Shown here: piece after piece, positions 38,585 through 48,389 of the stretch
Numbering within the stretch: the stretch's first letter is position 1
Layout: each line of letters starts with the position of its first letter
Assembly (NCBI RefSeq): GCF_902498185.1
Contig: NZ_CABVIX010000007.1
Span: 184,561-248,560 of the forward strand
Direction: 5' to 3'
Source of the DNA: Pseudomonas fluorescens
GTDB taxonomy: Bacteria; Pseudomonadota; Gammaproteobacteria; Pseudomonadales; Pseudomonadaceae
Length of the DNA stretch: 64,000 nucleotides
The notes under the pieces: model-generated
Told to the model about the DNA's origin: nothing
Database searches by the model: none
The model's input: only the letters and a program-made list of their open reading frames with translations
Program-made: the position numbers and the translations under genes

Positions 38585-40729
38585 ATGATCAGTAACGAAC
38601 TCAAGACCACCATCCAGGGCGCCTACACGCGTTTTCTCGAAGCCAAGAGCCTCAAGCCCCGCTACGGTCAGCGCCTGATGATCGCTGAAGTCGCCAAGGT
38701 ACTGGGCGATATCGGCTGCGACGACGAAGGCCGGCGCGCCGGCGACCCGGCCGTGGTCGCGGTCGAGGCCGGTACCGGTACCGGCAAGACCGTTGCCTAT
38801 AGCCTGGCCGCCATCCCCGCGGCCAAGGCGGCCGGCAAGCGCCTGGTGGTGGCGACCGCCACCGTGGCCCTGCAAGAGCAGATCGTCTTCAAGGACCTGC
38901 CCGACCTCATGCGCAACAGCGGGCTGAACTTCAGCTTCGCCTTGGCCAAGGGCCGAGGCCGCTATCTGTGCCTGTCCAAGCTCGATGTGCTGCTGCAAGA
39001 GGGCGAGGCGCAATCGGCCACTGCCCAGCTGTTCGAAGACGAGGGCTTTCGTATCGAGGTGGACGAGCGCAGCCAGAAACTGTTCACCAGCATGATCGAA
39101 AAGCTTGCCGGCAACCGCTGGGATGGCGACCGCGACAGCTGGTCCGAAGCCCTCGAAGACCAGGACTGGGCGCGCCTGACCACCGACCACAGCCAGTGCA
39201 CCGGCCGGCATTGCCCGAATTTCCAGCAGTGCGTCTTCTACAAGGCGCGTGAAGGCATGGGCAAGGTGGACGTGATCGTCACCAATCACGACATGGTCCT
39301 GGCCGACCTGGCCCTGGGCGGCGGCGCCGTGCTGCCCGACCCGCGCGACACTATCTATGTGTTCGACGAAGGCCACCACCTGCCAGACAAGGCCATCGGC
39401 CACTTCGCTCACTATTCGCGCCTGCGCTCCACGTCCGAATGGCTGGAGCAGACAGCCAAGAACCTCACCAAGCTGCTGGCCCAGCACCCGCTGCCAGGAG
39501 ATCTGGGCAAGCTGATCGAGCAGGTGCCGGAGCTGGCGCGAGAAGTCCGCACCCAGCAGCAGTTCATGTTCACCCTCTGCGAGCAGGTTGCCGACTTCCG
39601 CCCGGGCGAAGACATGGAGGGTCGTGACCGCCCGCGCTACCGATTCGAAGGCGGCGTGGTGCCCGAGGCGATCCGCGAGGTCGGCCTCGAGCTGAAAAAA
39701 GGCTTCTCCCAGCTCAACGACCTGTTCACCCGCCTGGCCGACCTGCTCAAGGAAGGCATGGACGGTGAGGTCAATATCGGCATCGCCAGCCATCAGGCGG
39801 AGGAGTGGTATCCACTGTTCGGCACCTTGCTCACCCGCGCCCAGGGCAACTGGGAACTGTGGACCGCCTTCACCGCCGAAGACCCGCAAGACAGCCCCCC
39901 CATGGCGCGCTGGCTGACCCTGGCCGAAAGTGGCGCGCTGTTCGATATCGAGGTCAATGCAAGCCCGATCCTTGCCGCCGAGATGCTGCGCCGCAGCCTC
40001 TGGAACGTCGCCCATGGAGCACTGGTAACCTCGGCCACGCTGACCGCGCTGGGCAAGTTCGACCGTTTTCGCATGCGCGCCGGGCTGCCGCGGGACGCCG
40101 TCACCGCCGTGGTGCCGAGTCCCTTCCATCACATCGACGCCGGTGTGCTGCGAGTGCCCGACCTGCGCGCGGACCCGCGTGATGCCGCGGCGCACACCGC
40201 GGCGATCATCCGCGACCTGCCCGACCTGGTGGAAGGCTCGCGCGGCTCGCTGGTGCTGTTCTCTTCGCGCAAGCAGATGCAGGAGGTGTTCGACGGGCTT
40301 GATCGCGACTGGCGCAAACAGGTGTTCATACAGGGCAATCTGTCGAAGCAGGAAACCCTCAACAAGCACAAGGCGCGGGTCGATGACGGCAAGTCCAGCG
40401 TACTGTTCGGCCTGGCGAGCTTTGCCGAGGGCGTCGACCTTCCCGGCGCCTATTGCGAGCACGTGGTCATCGCCAAGATTCCTTTTGCCGTGCCGGATGA
40501 TCCTGTGGAGGCGGCCTTGGCCGAATGGATCGAGGCCCGTGGCGGCAACCCGTTCATGGAAATCGCCGTGCCCGACGCCTCGCTGCGTCTGATTCAGGCC
40601 TGCGGGCGCTTGCTGCGCACCGAGCAGGACCGAGGCACCATCACTTTGCTGGACCGTCGCGTGGTGACCCAGCGCTATGGCAAGGCTATTCTCAACGCGC
40701 TGCCGCCGTTTCGCCGGGAAATTTCCTGA
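38585..40729 (+). CDS. dinG: ATP-dependent DNA helicase DinG
   Basis: XPD-like superfamily 2 5'-3' helicase of 714 residues that resolves R-loops and damaged DNA. Walker A EAGTGTGKTVAY near residue 65; Fe-S cluster cysteines in RGRYLCLSKLD, CTGRHCPNFQQC and adjacent; helicase box II DEGHH; motif VI QACGRLLRTEQDRG. Like E. coli DinG it may be SOS controlled, but no clear LexA box was seen immediately upstream. Confidence 0.96.
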   Translation: MISNELKTTIQGAYTRFLEAKSLKPRYGQRLMIAEVAKVLGDIGCDDEGRRAGDPAVVAVEAGTGTGKTVAYSLAAIPAAKAAGKRLVVATATVALQEQIVFKDLPDLMRNSGLNFSFALAKGRGRYLCLSKLDVLLQEGEAQSATAQLFEDEGFRIEVDERSQKLFTSMIEKLAGNRWDGDRDSWSEALEDQDWARLTTDHSQCTGRHCPNFQQCVFYKAREGMGKVDVIVTNHDMVLADLALGGGAVLPDPRDTIYVFDEGHHLPDKAIGHFAHYSRLRSTSEWLEQTAKNLTKLLAQHPLPGDLGKLIEQVPELAREVRTQQQFMFTLCEQVADFRPGEDMEGRDRPRYRFEGGVVPEAIREVGLELKKGFSQLNDLFTRLADLLKEGMDGEVNIGIASHQAEEWYPLFGTLLTRAQGNWELWTAFTAEDPQDSPPMARWLTLAESGALFDIEVNASPILAAEMLRRSLWNVAHGALVTSATLTALGKFDRFRMRAGLPRDAVTAVVPSPFHHIDAGVLRVPDLRADPRDAAAHTAAIIRDLPDLVEGSRGSLVLFSSRKQMQEVFDGLDRDWRKQVFIQGNLSKQETLNKHKARVDDGKSSVLFGLASFAEGVDLPGAYCEHVVIAKIPFAVPDDPVEAALAEWIEARGGNPFMEIAVPDASLRLIQACGRLLRTEQDRGTITLLDRRVVTQRYGKAILNALPPFRREIS

Positions 40730-40809
40730 GGCCGGAGCGCAAGGCTGCGGCCTGTTGTCTATCACTCAGACCTGGCCCGGGACGGGCCTTGCAAGAGAGT
40801 ATCAGCCCC

Positions 40810-43083
40810 ATGATTCGCCGTACCTTGCCCGCCGTTCTTACCCTGTTGTTCAGCACGCCGCTACTCGCCGCTCAGCAGACGCTGTTCAGCTTCGTGCGCC
40901 CGGCCTCGGTGGTCAATGTGGCAACCGACAATGCCAGCCTGCCGCAATACAATGCCGAGCAGACCGCTCAGGGCGAGGTGCTGCGCCGCGTGGTGTTCAA
41001 TCCCGCGCCGCGCCCGAGCTTGCGCTTGAGCCCTCAGCAGGGCGCTTGGGACTGGTCCAGCGCCCAGGCGCTTACACTGCGCCTGCAGAGCGGCATGGAC
41101 TGGGCGCTGAGCGTCGACGTCGTCGTGCAGAGCAGCGATGGTCGCACGTTGACCAGTCGCATCGACCTGCCGGCAGGGCCTGCGCAGACCGTACTTGTAC
41201 CGCTCAAGGCCACTTCGCCATTGGGCCAGGGCATGCGCGCCGGCCCGCCGATGCCCTGGAGCTACCAGGGCCAGCGTCTGCTGCTGACCAGTAGCGTGGG
41301 TGAGCTGGACCTGGCCCAGGTTACCTCCATCAGCCTGTCGATTCCCCAGCCCAATGTCGCCCAGAGCCTGCTGATCGAACGCGTCGGCCTGCAGGATGAC
41401 GACGAGGCGCAGAAAGCCGTCTACACCGGCCTTGTCGACGGTTACGGACAGTCGACCCGAGGCCGCTGGCCAGAAAAGATCCTCGGCGACGAGCAGCTCA
41501 AGTCCGCCGCCACCCGTGAGCAACAGCAGCTGCAGGGCTGGCTCGCCGAGCGCGGCAAGCAGCAGCTGGACAGCTATGGCGGCCTGCAGGGCGGTGCCAG
41601 CTTCGAGGCCAAGGGTTTCTTTCGCACCGAAAAGCGCGAAGGACGCTGGTATCTGGTAACACCGGAGGGCAATCCGTTCTATTCGCTGGGCGTCAATGCG
41701 GTGGCCGCCGATGCTGGCCGTACCTATGTGACGGGGCGCGAAGCCATGTTCACGTCCTTGCCCGCCGACGGTGAGCCGCTGGCGCCGTTCTACGGCGAGG
41801 GCAACAATAACGACGGCACCGGTGCCTCGCGTGGCCGCAACTTCAACCAGGGCCGCTGGTTCGATTTCTATGCCGCCAACCTCGAACGGGCGCATGGTAC
41901 GCCTTGCCCGCCCGCCGCCCAGCCCCAGGCCGCCAGCCCGTGTCCTGTCGTGGCCTTCGATGCCAGACGCTGGCAGGCGCAGAGCCTTGACCGCATGCAG
42001 GCCTGGGGTTTCAACACCTTGGGCAACTGGAGTGACTTGGCGCTGAGCCACGCCAAGCGTGTTCCCTACACATTGCCGCTATTGATCGGCGGCGACTATG
42101 CAAGTATCAGCACGGGCCAGGACTGGTGGGGCGGCATGCCCGACCCTTTCGACCCCCGCTTCGCCATGGCCACCGAGCGGGCCGTGGCCATTGCCGCCCG
42201 TGACCACCGCGACGACCCTTGGCTTGTGGGGTATTTCGCCGACAACGAGCTAGCCTGGGCCGCGCCAGGCAACGATCCGAAAGCCCGCTATGCGCTGGCC
42301 TACGGCACCTTGCGTCTGACCACCGACGTCCCGGCCAAGCGCGCGTTCCTAAAGCAGCTGCGTGACAAATACCGCAACCAGAATGGCCTGTCCCGGGCCT
42401 GGGGCATTGACCTCAAGGCCTGGGAGCTGATGGAAGACCCCGGTTTCGAAGCGCCGCTGCCGAATCCGGAGTATCCGGAAATCGAACGCGACCTCCAGTA
42501 TTTCCAGCAGGTATTTGCGGAAACCTACTTCAAGACCATCTCCGACTCCTTGAAGTGGCATGCCCCCAATCACCTGCTGCTCGGCGGCCGTTTTGCGGTG
42601 AGTACCCCGGAAGCGGTCAAGGCATGCGCACGTTACTGTGATGTGCTGAGTTTCAACTTCTATACGCTCAAGCCAGACGACGGCTATGACTTCGCCCAGC
42701 TCAACGCGCTGGACAAGCCCGTCCTGGTGTCCGAATTCCAGTTTGGCTCGCGAGACCGCGGCCCATTCTGGCCGGGGCCGCTGGAAGTGCCGCGCGAGGA
42801 AGACCGGGGGCCGGCCTATGGCAATTTCGTCGAGGCGGCCTTGGCCCAGCCATCGATTGTTGGCGTGCACTGGTTCCAGTACCTCGACCAGCCTGCCAGC
42901 GGGCGGCTGCTCGATGGCGAGAACGGGCATCTCGGATTGGTGGCAATCACGGATGTGCCGTATGCCGGATTTGTCGATGCCGTACGCAAGGTCAACCAGC
43001 AGGCCCTCGAGCAACTGCGAAAGGGGTTGCAGCCGCTTGCGCCCCCGCCGCCAACGCCTGGGGTAACGACCACCCGGCCATAA
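40810..43083 (+). CDS. Secreted clan GH-A glycoside hydrolase, GH50 beta-agarase-like
   Basis: A 757-residue exported protein with signal peptide MIRRTLPAVLTLLFSTPLLA. N-terminal half: beta-sandwich-like carbohydrate-binding module. C-terminal half: TIM barrel of clan GH-A with acid/base Glu in GYFADNELAWA (about residue 483) and nucleophile Glu in VLVSEFQFGS (about residue 640). The likeness to GH50 beta-agarases (KGFFRTEKREGRWYLVTPEGNPFYSLGVNA, GFNTLGNWSD) is from memory of the family. A Pro-rich tail ends the protein. Substrate in a soil pseudomonad is unknown. Confidence 0.75.
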   Translation: MIRRTLPAVLTLLFSTPLLAAQQTLFSFVRPASVVNVATDNASLPQYNAEQTAQGEVLRRVVFNPAPRPSLRLSPQQGAWDWSSAQALTLRLQSGMDWALSVDVVVQSSDGRTLTSRIDLPAGPAQTVLVPLKATSPLGQGMRAGPPMPWSYQGQRLLLTSSVGELDLAQVTSISLSIPQPNVAQSLLIERVGLQDDDEAQKAVYTGLVDGYGQSTRGRWPEKILGDEQLKSAATREQQQLQGWLAERGKQQLDSYGGLQGGASFEAKGFFRTEKREGRWYLVTPEGNPFYSLGVNAVAADAGRTYVTGREAMFTSLPADGEPLAPFYGEGNNNDGTGASRGRNFNQGRWFDFYAANLERAHGTPCPPAAQPQAASPCPVVAFDARRWQAQSLDRMQAWGFNTLGNWSDLALSHAKRVPYTLPLLIGGDYASISTGQDWWGGMPDPFDPRFAMATERAVAIAARDHRDDPWLVGYFADNELAWAAPGNDPKARYALAYGTLRLTTDVPAKRAFLKQLRDKYRNQNGLSRAWGIDLKAWELMEDPGFEAPLPNPEYPEIERDLQYFQQVFAETYFKTISDSLKWHAPNHLLLGGRFAVSTPEAVKACARYCDVLSFNFYTLKPDDGYDFAQLNALDKPVLVSEFQFGSRDRGPFWPGPLEVPREEDRGPAYGNFVEAALAQPSIVGVHWFQYLDQPASGRLLDGENGHLGLVAITDVPYAGFVDAVRKVNQQALEQLRKGLQPLAPPPPTPGVTTTRP

Positions 43084-43155
43084 CCTGTATGCAAAAGCCC
43101 CCGGTGCTGAAACAATGCACGCCATTTGAAACAGGTAAGTCGGGGGATTTGGCGG

Positions 43156-44301
43156 GTGCAGATTCAGGGTCACTATGAGCTGAAGTTCGAGGCAGTACGC
43201 GAGGCGTTCGCCGCGTTGTTCGACGATTCCCAGGAGCGGGGCGCGGCGCTGTGCATTCAGGTCGGCGGGGAAACCGTGATCGACCTCTGGGCTGGCAGCG
43301 CCGACAAGGACGGCCAGCAGGCCTGGCACAGCGATACAATCGCCAACCTTTTTTCCTGCACCAAGACGTTCACGGCCGTCACTGCCTTGCAGTTGGTGGG
43401 CGAGGGGAAACTGTCCCTGGATGCCCCGGTCGCCCGCTACTGGCCCGAATTCGCCCAGGCTGGAAAACAGAGTGTGACCCTGCGTCAGTTGCTCAGCCAC
43501 CGCGCAGGCCTCCCAGCGATTCGCGAGTTGCTGCCCGCCGAAGCGCTGTATGACTGGCAGCTCATGACCGATGCATTGGCCGCCGAAACCCCGTGGTGGA
43601 CGCCGGGTACCGCACATGGTTACGCCGCCATTACCTACGGCTGGCTGATTGGTGAGCTGATCCGGCGCGCCGACGGCCGTGCGCCGGGCGACTCCATCGT
43701 GGCGCGTACCGCCAAGCCCCTGGGTCTGGACTTCCATGTCGGCCTGGCTGATGAAGAATTCCACCGAGTGGCCCATATCGCCCGTGGCAAGGGCAACATG
43801 GGCGACCAGGCAGCCCAGCGTCTGCTGCAGGTCACCCTGCGCGAGCCGAACGCGTTGTCGACCCGCGCCTTCACCAATCCGCCGGCGATTCTGACCAGCA
43901 CCAACAAGCCGGAGTGGCGCCGCATGCATCAGCCTGCGGCCAACGGCCATGGCAACGCCCGCAGTCTGGCCGGTTTTTATGCTGGCGTGCTGGACGGCAG
44001 CCTGCTCGAATCCGAACTGCTCGACGAGCTGACCCGTGAACATAGCATCGGGCAGGACCACACCTTGCTGACCCAGACCCGCTTCGGCCTCGGCTGCATG
44101 CTCGACCAGCCCAGAGTCGCCAATGCCACCTTCGGACTGGGTGCCAGAGCCTTCGGGCATCCTGGAGCAGGCGGTTCGGTCGGATTCGCTGACCCCGAAC
44201 ACGATGTAGCCTTCGGCTTCGTCACCAATACCCTCGGGCCCTACGTGCTGATGGACCCTCGCGCACAGAAGCTGGTGCGCGTGTTGGCACATTGCCTTTG
44301 A
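43156..44301 (+). CDS. Serine beta-lactamase/esterase-fold protein (class C-like)
   Basis: A 381-residue protein of the beta-lactamase-related esterase family. Catalytic SxxK is S-C-T-K (NLFSCTKTFTAV); the YxN-equivalent is in YAAITYGW and a KTG-like HPGAGGSVGF near the C-terminus. No signal peptide, so probably a cytosolic EstB-type esterase or amidase rather than an antibiotic-resistance enzyme. The GTG at 43156 has GGGGGA nine bases upstream and gives the usual N-terminus; a TTG 10 codons earlier is possible. Confidence 0.85.
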   Translation: MQIQGHYELKFEAVREAFAALFDDSQERGAALCIQVGGETVIDLWAGSADKDGQQAWHSDTIANLFSCTKTFTAVTALQLVGEGKLSLDAPVARYWPEFAQAGKQSVTLRQLLSHRAGLPAIRELLPAEALYDWQLMTDALAAETPWWTPGTAHGYAAITYGWLIGELIRRADGRAPGDSIVARTAKPLGLDFHVGLADEEFHRVAHIARGKGNMGDQAAQRLLQVTLREPNALSTRAFTNPPAILTSTNKPEWRRMHQPAANGHGNARSLAGFYAGVLDGSLLESELLDELTREHSIGQDHTLLTQTRFGLGCMLDQPRVANATFGLGARAFGHPGAGGSVGFADPEHDVAFGFVTNTLGPYVLMDPRAQKLVRVLAHCL

Positions 44302-44399
44302 TCGGGTAACGCGGGTGTTGCCAGAACCCTTTGACTATTCTCAATCCAAACGCCCGGTCCGCCAGGGCAAATTCCTTTCATTTTCATGGTGTCTCGCTG

Positions 44400-45368
44400 A
44401 TGTCTTCACATAAAACCTTAGCTCTCGCCCTCTGCCTGGCCATGACTGGCTGCGCCCAGCACCCGCAGAACGCCTCGACCGATGGCGGCCACGGCTGGTG
44501 GCCCTTCGGCTCGGACAAGGTGGCCGACAAGGAGGTGAAGGAAGTGGTGACCGAGAAAGTCGCGCAAGCCGATGCCAAGTCCGAGAGCAGCAGCCGCTGG
44601 TGGTGGCCGTTCGGTGGTGAAGCCAAGGCCTCCGCCAAGGCGGCGGTGCCACAGATCGACCACAAGGCTACCCAGGCCTGGCTGGACAGCTACGAGCCCA
44701 AGCTGCGCGAAGCCATCAAGGACAGCAAGTTCGAGCTCGAACGCCGCGAAGACGTCCTGGTCGTGACGATCCCGGTCGAAGGTGCTTACAACCCGGACCG
44801 TCCATCCATGCTGTTGCCCGTCACGCTGGGGCCGATCACCCGTGTCGCCAAGGTCCTCGAAGCCGATCCCAAGACCGCCGTGCTCGTGCTTGGCCATGCC
44901 GACACCAGTGGCGCCGCTGCGCTCAACCAGAAACTCAGCCAGGAGCGCGCGGCCTCCGTCTCGGCGATCTTCCGGCTGAGCGGTCTGCAGCGCGACCGCC
45001 TGACCCTGCGCGGCATGGGCTCGGTGATGCCACGGGCAGCCAATGACAGCGTCGAAGGCCGTGCGTTGAACCGTCGTGTGGAAATGCTGCTCACTCCGCA
45101 GAACACCATGCTGGCGCTGTTGGCCAAGTACAAGCAGCCAACCCTCAGCGCAGCCGAGATGGTCGCCGTCCAGGACACCAAGGCGCCCGTCAAGGCCGAA
45201 GCCAAGCCTGCAGGGAAGCCTGCCGCCAAAGCCGCGGCGAAGAAAACCGTGGCCAAGGCCAAGGCGCCTGCCGCCAAGGCCGCAGCCAAGAAGAAGGCTA
45301 CGCCAGCCAAGCCCGCCGCCAAGAAGGTTGCGGCAGCCGACAAGAAAGTCGCCGCCAAGGCCAACTGA
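44400..45368 (+). CDS. OmpA-family lipoprotein with Lys/Ala-rich H1-like tail
   Basis: A 322-residue protein with lipobox ALCLAMTGCAQ (Cys about 18). Two WWPFG motifs lie in the N-terminal linker (GWWPFGSD, WWWPFGGE). The OmpA-like domain is in the middle (VLVLGHADTSGAAALNQKLSQERAASV, RALNRRVEMLLTP). The final 65 residues are low-complexity KAEAKPAGKPAAKAAAKK repeats, very like the histone-H1-like AlgP/Hp-1 tail. Envelope localisation plus a DNA-binding-type tail is unexpected. pdxH follows by 18 bp. Confidence 0.82.
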   Translation: MSSHKTLALALCLAMTGCAQHPQNASTDGGHGWWPFGSDKVADKEVKEVVTEKVAQADAKSESSSRWWWPFGGEAKASAKAAVPQIDHKATQAWLDSYEPKLREAIKDSKFELERREDVLVVTIPVEGAYNPDRPSMLLPVTLGPITRVAKVLEADPKTAVLVLGHADTSGAAALNQKLSQERAASVSAIFRLSGLQRDRLTLRGMGSVMPRAANDSVEGRALNRRVEMLLTPQNTMLALLAKYKQPTLSAAEMVAVQDTKAPVKAEAKPAGKPAAKAAAKKTVAKAKAPAAKAAAKKKATPAKPAAKKVAAADKKVAAKAN

Positions 45369-45386
45369 TCGACAAGGAACGCTGCA

Positions 45387-46034
45387 ATGACCAAGACCCT
45401 GGCCGAAATGCGCCGCGATTACACTCGCGACGGTCTGACCGAAGCCCAGGCCCCGGATGAGCCGTTCGCCCTGTTCCATCATTGGTTTGGCGACGCGGTG
45501 AAGACCGAGCAGGCTCCAGTGGAAGCCAATGCCATGACCCTGGCCACCGTCGACGCCCAGGGCCGTCCCCACTGTCGAGTGCTGTTGCTCAAGGGGCTCG
45601 ATGCCCAGGGTTTCACCTTTTTCACCAATTATGACAGCGCCAAGGGACAGCACTTGCTGGCCAATCCATTCGCGGCGATGACGTTCTTCTGGCCGGCCCT
45701 GGAACGTCAGGTGCGTATCGAGGGGCGGGTGGAGAAGGTCACCGCCAAGGAATCGGACGCCTATTACCAAGTGCGTCCGCTGGGGAGTCGGCTGGGCGCC
45801 TGGGCATCGCCGCAGAGCCAGGTGATTGCCGATCGCGAACAGCTCGAGGGCCTGGTCAAGGCCACCGAGGCGCGTTTCAGTGATAGCGACCCGCATTGCC
45901 CTGAGCACTGGGGTGGCTACCGTCTGCTGCCCGAACGCGTCGAGTTCTGGCAAGGGCGCTCCAGCCGGCTCCACGACCGGCTCAACTATCGTCATGTCGA
46001 CGGCGGGTGGGTACGTGAGCGTCTGGCGCCCTGA
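45387..46034 (+). CDS. pdxH: Pyridoxamine/pyridoxine 5'-phosphate oxidase
   Basis: FMN enzyme making pyridoxal 5'-phosphate; 215 residues. FMN and substrate motifs: [45 protein letters not shown], and the C-terminal [26 protein letters not shown] block. It lies 18 bp after the OmpA/H1-like gene, so cotranscription is likely. Confidence 0.97.
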   Translation: MTKTLAEMRRDYTRDGLTEAQAPDEPFALFHHWFGDAVKTEQAPVEANAMTLATVDAQGRPHCRVLLLKGLDAQGFTFFTNYDSAKGQHLLANPFAAMTFFWPALERQVRIEGRVEKVTAKESDAYYQVRPLGSRLGAWASPQSQVIADREQLEGLVKATEARFSDSDPHCPEHWGGYRLLPERVEFWQGRSSRLHDRLNYRHVDGGWVRERLAP

Positions 46035-46135
46035 TCTGTCCTTGGGTTGAATGAATACAATTTTATCCCTCGACTATCGTGACAGTCCGGTTTGCGCAGG
46101 GTCTAATGGATACCTGACTTATGGAGATGCTTCCC

Positions 46136-46600
46136 ATGCGTAAATCTGTACTGCTGGTGGCCAGCTTTACCACCATGTCGTTGCTGCTCGGCGGCTGTGC
46201 CTCGAACCTGAGCGGCGATTCCTACTCGCGCGACGAAGCTCGACGCGTGCAAACGGTACGCATGGGCACCATCGAGGCCTTGCGTCCGGTCAAGATCGAG
46301 GGCACCAAGACGCCGATCGGCGGAGGCGCAGGTGCAGTTGTCGGTGGTGTGGCCGGTAGTGCCATCGGCGGAGGCCGGGGCAGCATCGTCGCTGCAGTGA
46401 TCGGGGCCGTGGCCGGCGGGCTGGCAGGGTCAGCGGCCGAGGAAGGCATCACCCGTACACAGGGCGTGGAAATCACCGTGCGGGAAGACGATGGCAGTAC
46501 CCGAGCCTATGTCCAGCAGGTGCAGGACAACGAGATCTTCCGTGTAGGTGAGCGCGTGCGCATCATGACGGTCGACGGTACCAGCCGCGTCTCACACTGA
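46136..46600 (+). CDS. SlyB/PcpY-like glycine-zipper outer-membrane lipoprotein
   Basis: A 154-residue protein with lipobox MSLLLGGCAS (Cys about 22). The middle is a glycine-zipper (GGGAGAVVGGVAGSAIGGG repeats) and a short C-terminal beta domain follows. Related SlyB proteins stabilise the outer membrane and respond to Mg or PhoP. Followed by a strong terminator. Confidence 0.88.
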   Translation: MRKSVLLVASFTTMSLLLGGCASNLSGDSYSRDEARRVQTVRMGTIEALRPVKIEGTKTPIGGGAGAVVGGVAGSAIGGGRGSIVAAVIGAVAGGLAGSAAEEGITRTQGVEITVREDDGSTRAYVQQVQDNEIFRVGERVRIMTVDGTSRVSH

Positions 46601-46612
46601 TTAATCTGCAAT

Positions 46613-46650
46613 AAAAAACCCCGATCGGCAACAGCCGGTCGGGGTTTTTT
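46613..46650. terminator. Bidirectional terminator after the SlyB-like gene
   Basis: Stem AAACCCCGATCGGC / GCCGGTCGGGGTTT (one G-U) with loop AACA, an A-run on the left and a T6 run on the right. It serves both the SlyB-like gene and the convergent FAD oxidoreductase. Confidence 0.92.
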
Positions 46651-46672
46651 CATGGCCGCTGGGAGGTAATGT

Positions 46673-48286
46673 TCAGCCGTTGAGACCAAGCATGTCACGC
46701 GCCACCGCTTCGGCGATGCGTATGCCATCGACACCCGCCGACAGAATGCCACCGGCGTAACCAGCGCCCTCACCAGCCGGGAACAGGCCACGCAGGTTGA
46801 GGCTCTGGTAGTCATCGCCCCGCGTGATGCGCAGGGGCGAAGAGGTCCGTGTCTCGATACCGGTCAGTACCGCGTCCGGCAGGTTATAGCCCTTGATCTG
46901 GCGGTCGAAGGCCGGCAGCGCCTCGCGGATCGCTTCGATGGCAAAATCCGGCAGGCTCAGCGCCAGGTCGCCCAGGCTGACACCTGGCTTGTAGGACGGC
47001 TCGACGCTGCCCAGTTCGGTAGATGGCCGACCGGCGACAAAATCGCCCACCAGCTGTGCCGGGGCCTGGTAGTTGCTGCCACCGAGCAGGTAGGCCTTGG
47101 CCTCCAGTTGCTCCTGCAGCTCGATGCCCGCCAGCGGGCCGCCTGGGTAATCCTGTTCCGGGTGGATGCCGACGACGATACCCGAGTTGGCGTTGCGCTC
47201 GTTGCGCGAATACTGGCTCATGCCGTTGGTGACCACGCGGCCCGGCTCGCTGGTGGCCGCAACCACCGTACCGCCCGGGCACATGCAGAAGCTGTAGACC
47301 GAACGGCCATTCTTGGCGTGGTGCACCAGCTTGTAATCAGCGGCCCCAAGCTTGGGATGGCCGGCGTACTTGCCCAGGCGCGCCTGGTCGATAAGCGTCT
47401 GCGGATGCTCGATGCGAAAACCGATCGAGAATGGCTTGGCTTCCATGTAGACGCCCTTGCCGTGCAGCATGCGGAAGGTATCACGCGCGCTGTGGCCCAG
47501 CGCCATCACTACGTGACGCGAGTGCAGTTGCTCGCCGCTTTCGAGTACTACCCCGTGCAATTGGCCATCGTCCATGAGCACGTCGGTGACCTTCTGCTCG
47601 AAGCGCACTTCTCCACCGAGGGCGATGATCTCGGCGCGCATGTTCTCGACCATGCCCGTGAGACGGAAGGTACCGATGTGCGGCTTGTTGACGTAGAGGA
47701 TCTCGTCCGGCGCACCGGCTTTCACGAACTCGTGCAGGACCTTACGGCCATGGTGCTGGGGGTCTTTGATCTGGCTGTACAGCTTGCCGTCGGAGAACGT
47801 ACCGGCGCCGCCTTCGCCGAACTGCACGTTGGATTCAGGGTTGAGCACGCTTTTGCGCCACAGGCCCCAGGTGTCCTTGGTGCGTTGGCGCACTTCCTTG
47901 CCGCGTTCGAGGATGATCGGACGAAAACCCATCTGCGCCAACAGCAGCCCGGCGAAGATACCGCAGGGGCCGAAACCGACCACGATCGGCCTTTGCGCGA
48001 TATCGCTCGGCGCCTGGCCGACATACTTGTAGCTGACATCCGGAGCCACCGTGATGTTGCGGTCATCGGCGAACCGGGCCAGCAGCTCGGCTTCATTGCT
48101 CGCCTGGAGGTCGATGGTGTAGATGAACAGCAGCTCGGTGTTTTTCTTTCGGGCGTCGTAGCTGCGCTTGAACAGGGTGAAGTCGAGCAGCTGGTCGTCG
48201 GCAATCCCCAGGCGCTGCACGATGGCTTCGCGCAGGGCTTCATCGGGGTGATCCAGGGGCAGCTTCAGTTCGTTGATTCGTAGCAT
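46673..48286 (-). CDS. FAD-dependent oxidoreductase of unknown substrate (COG2509 type)
   Basis: A 537-residue protein from ATG 48284-48286. An N-terminal domain of about 100 residues (LRINELKLPLDHPDEALREAI) precedes a Rossmann FAD site (VVGFGPCGIFAGLLLAQMG-P-ILERG). Conserved blocks are NVQFGEGGAGTFSDGKLYSQIKD, GHSARDTFRML and the C-terminal GLFPAGEGAGYAGGILSAGVDG. The family resembles geranylgeranyl-reductase and HI0933-like flavoproteins, but no activity can be stated. Alone, convergent with the SlyB-like gene. Confidence 0.85.
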   Translation of the reverse strand: MLRINELKLPLDHPDEALREAIVQRLGIADDQLLDFTLFKRSYDARKKNTELLFIYTIDLQASNEAELLARFADDRNITVAPDVSYKYVGQAPSDIAQRPIVVGFGPCGIFAGLLLAQMGFRPIILERGKEVRQRTKDTWGLWRKSVLNPESNVQFGEGGAGTFSDGKLYSQIKDPQHHGRKVLHEFVKAGAPDEILYVNKPHIGTFRLTGMVENMRAEIIALGGEVRFEQKVTDVLMDDGQLHGVVLESGEQLHSRHVVMALGHSARDTFRMLHGKGVYMEAKPFSIGFRIEHPQTLIDQARLGKYAGHPKLGAADYKLVHHAKNGRSVYSFCMCPGGTVVAATSEPGRVVTNGMSQYSRNERNANSGIVVGIHPEQDYPGGPLAGIELQEQLEAKAYLLGGSNYQAPAQLVGDFVAGRPSTELGSVEPSYKPGVSLGDLALSLPDFAIEAIREALPAFDRQIKGYNLPDAVLTGIETRTSSPLRITRGDDYQSLNLRGLFPAGEGAGYAGGILSAGVDGIRIAEAVARDMLGLNG

Positions 48287-48389
48287 GGCAGGGTCCAGTA
48301 TCCCGGCCATGGCGGCCGGCGGCTTTACTCAAACCGCCAAGTATAAGCTGTTCGTTGCCGTTTCAGGCAGCAGAAACCGCCCCCGGTGA

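Noticed and set aside
38078..40765. 895-codon minus-strand frame across dinG and the CopD-like gene
   Set aside because: Antisense to DinG, whose helicase and Fe-S motifs are intact.
42349..44292. 647-codon minus-strand frame across the GH50-like and beta-lactamase-fold genes
   Set aside because: Shadow frame spanning two unrelated real genes.
45150..45365. Low-complexity Lys/Ala stretch as an internal repeat or sequencing error
   Set aside because: The reading frame stays open to a normal stop 18 bp before pdxH, so it is treated as a real protein tail.
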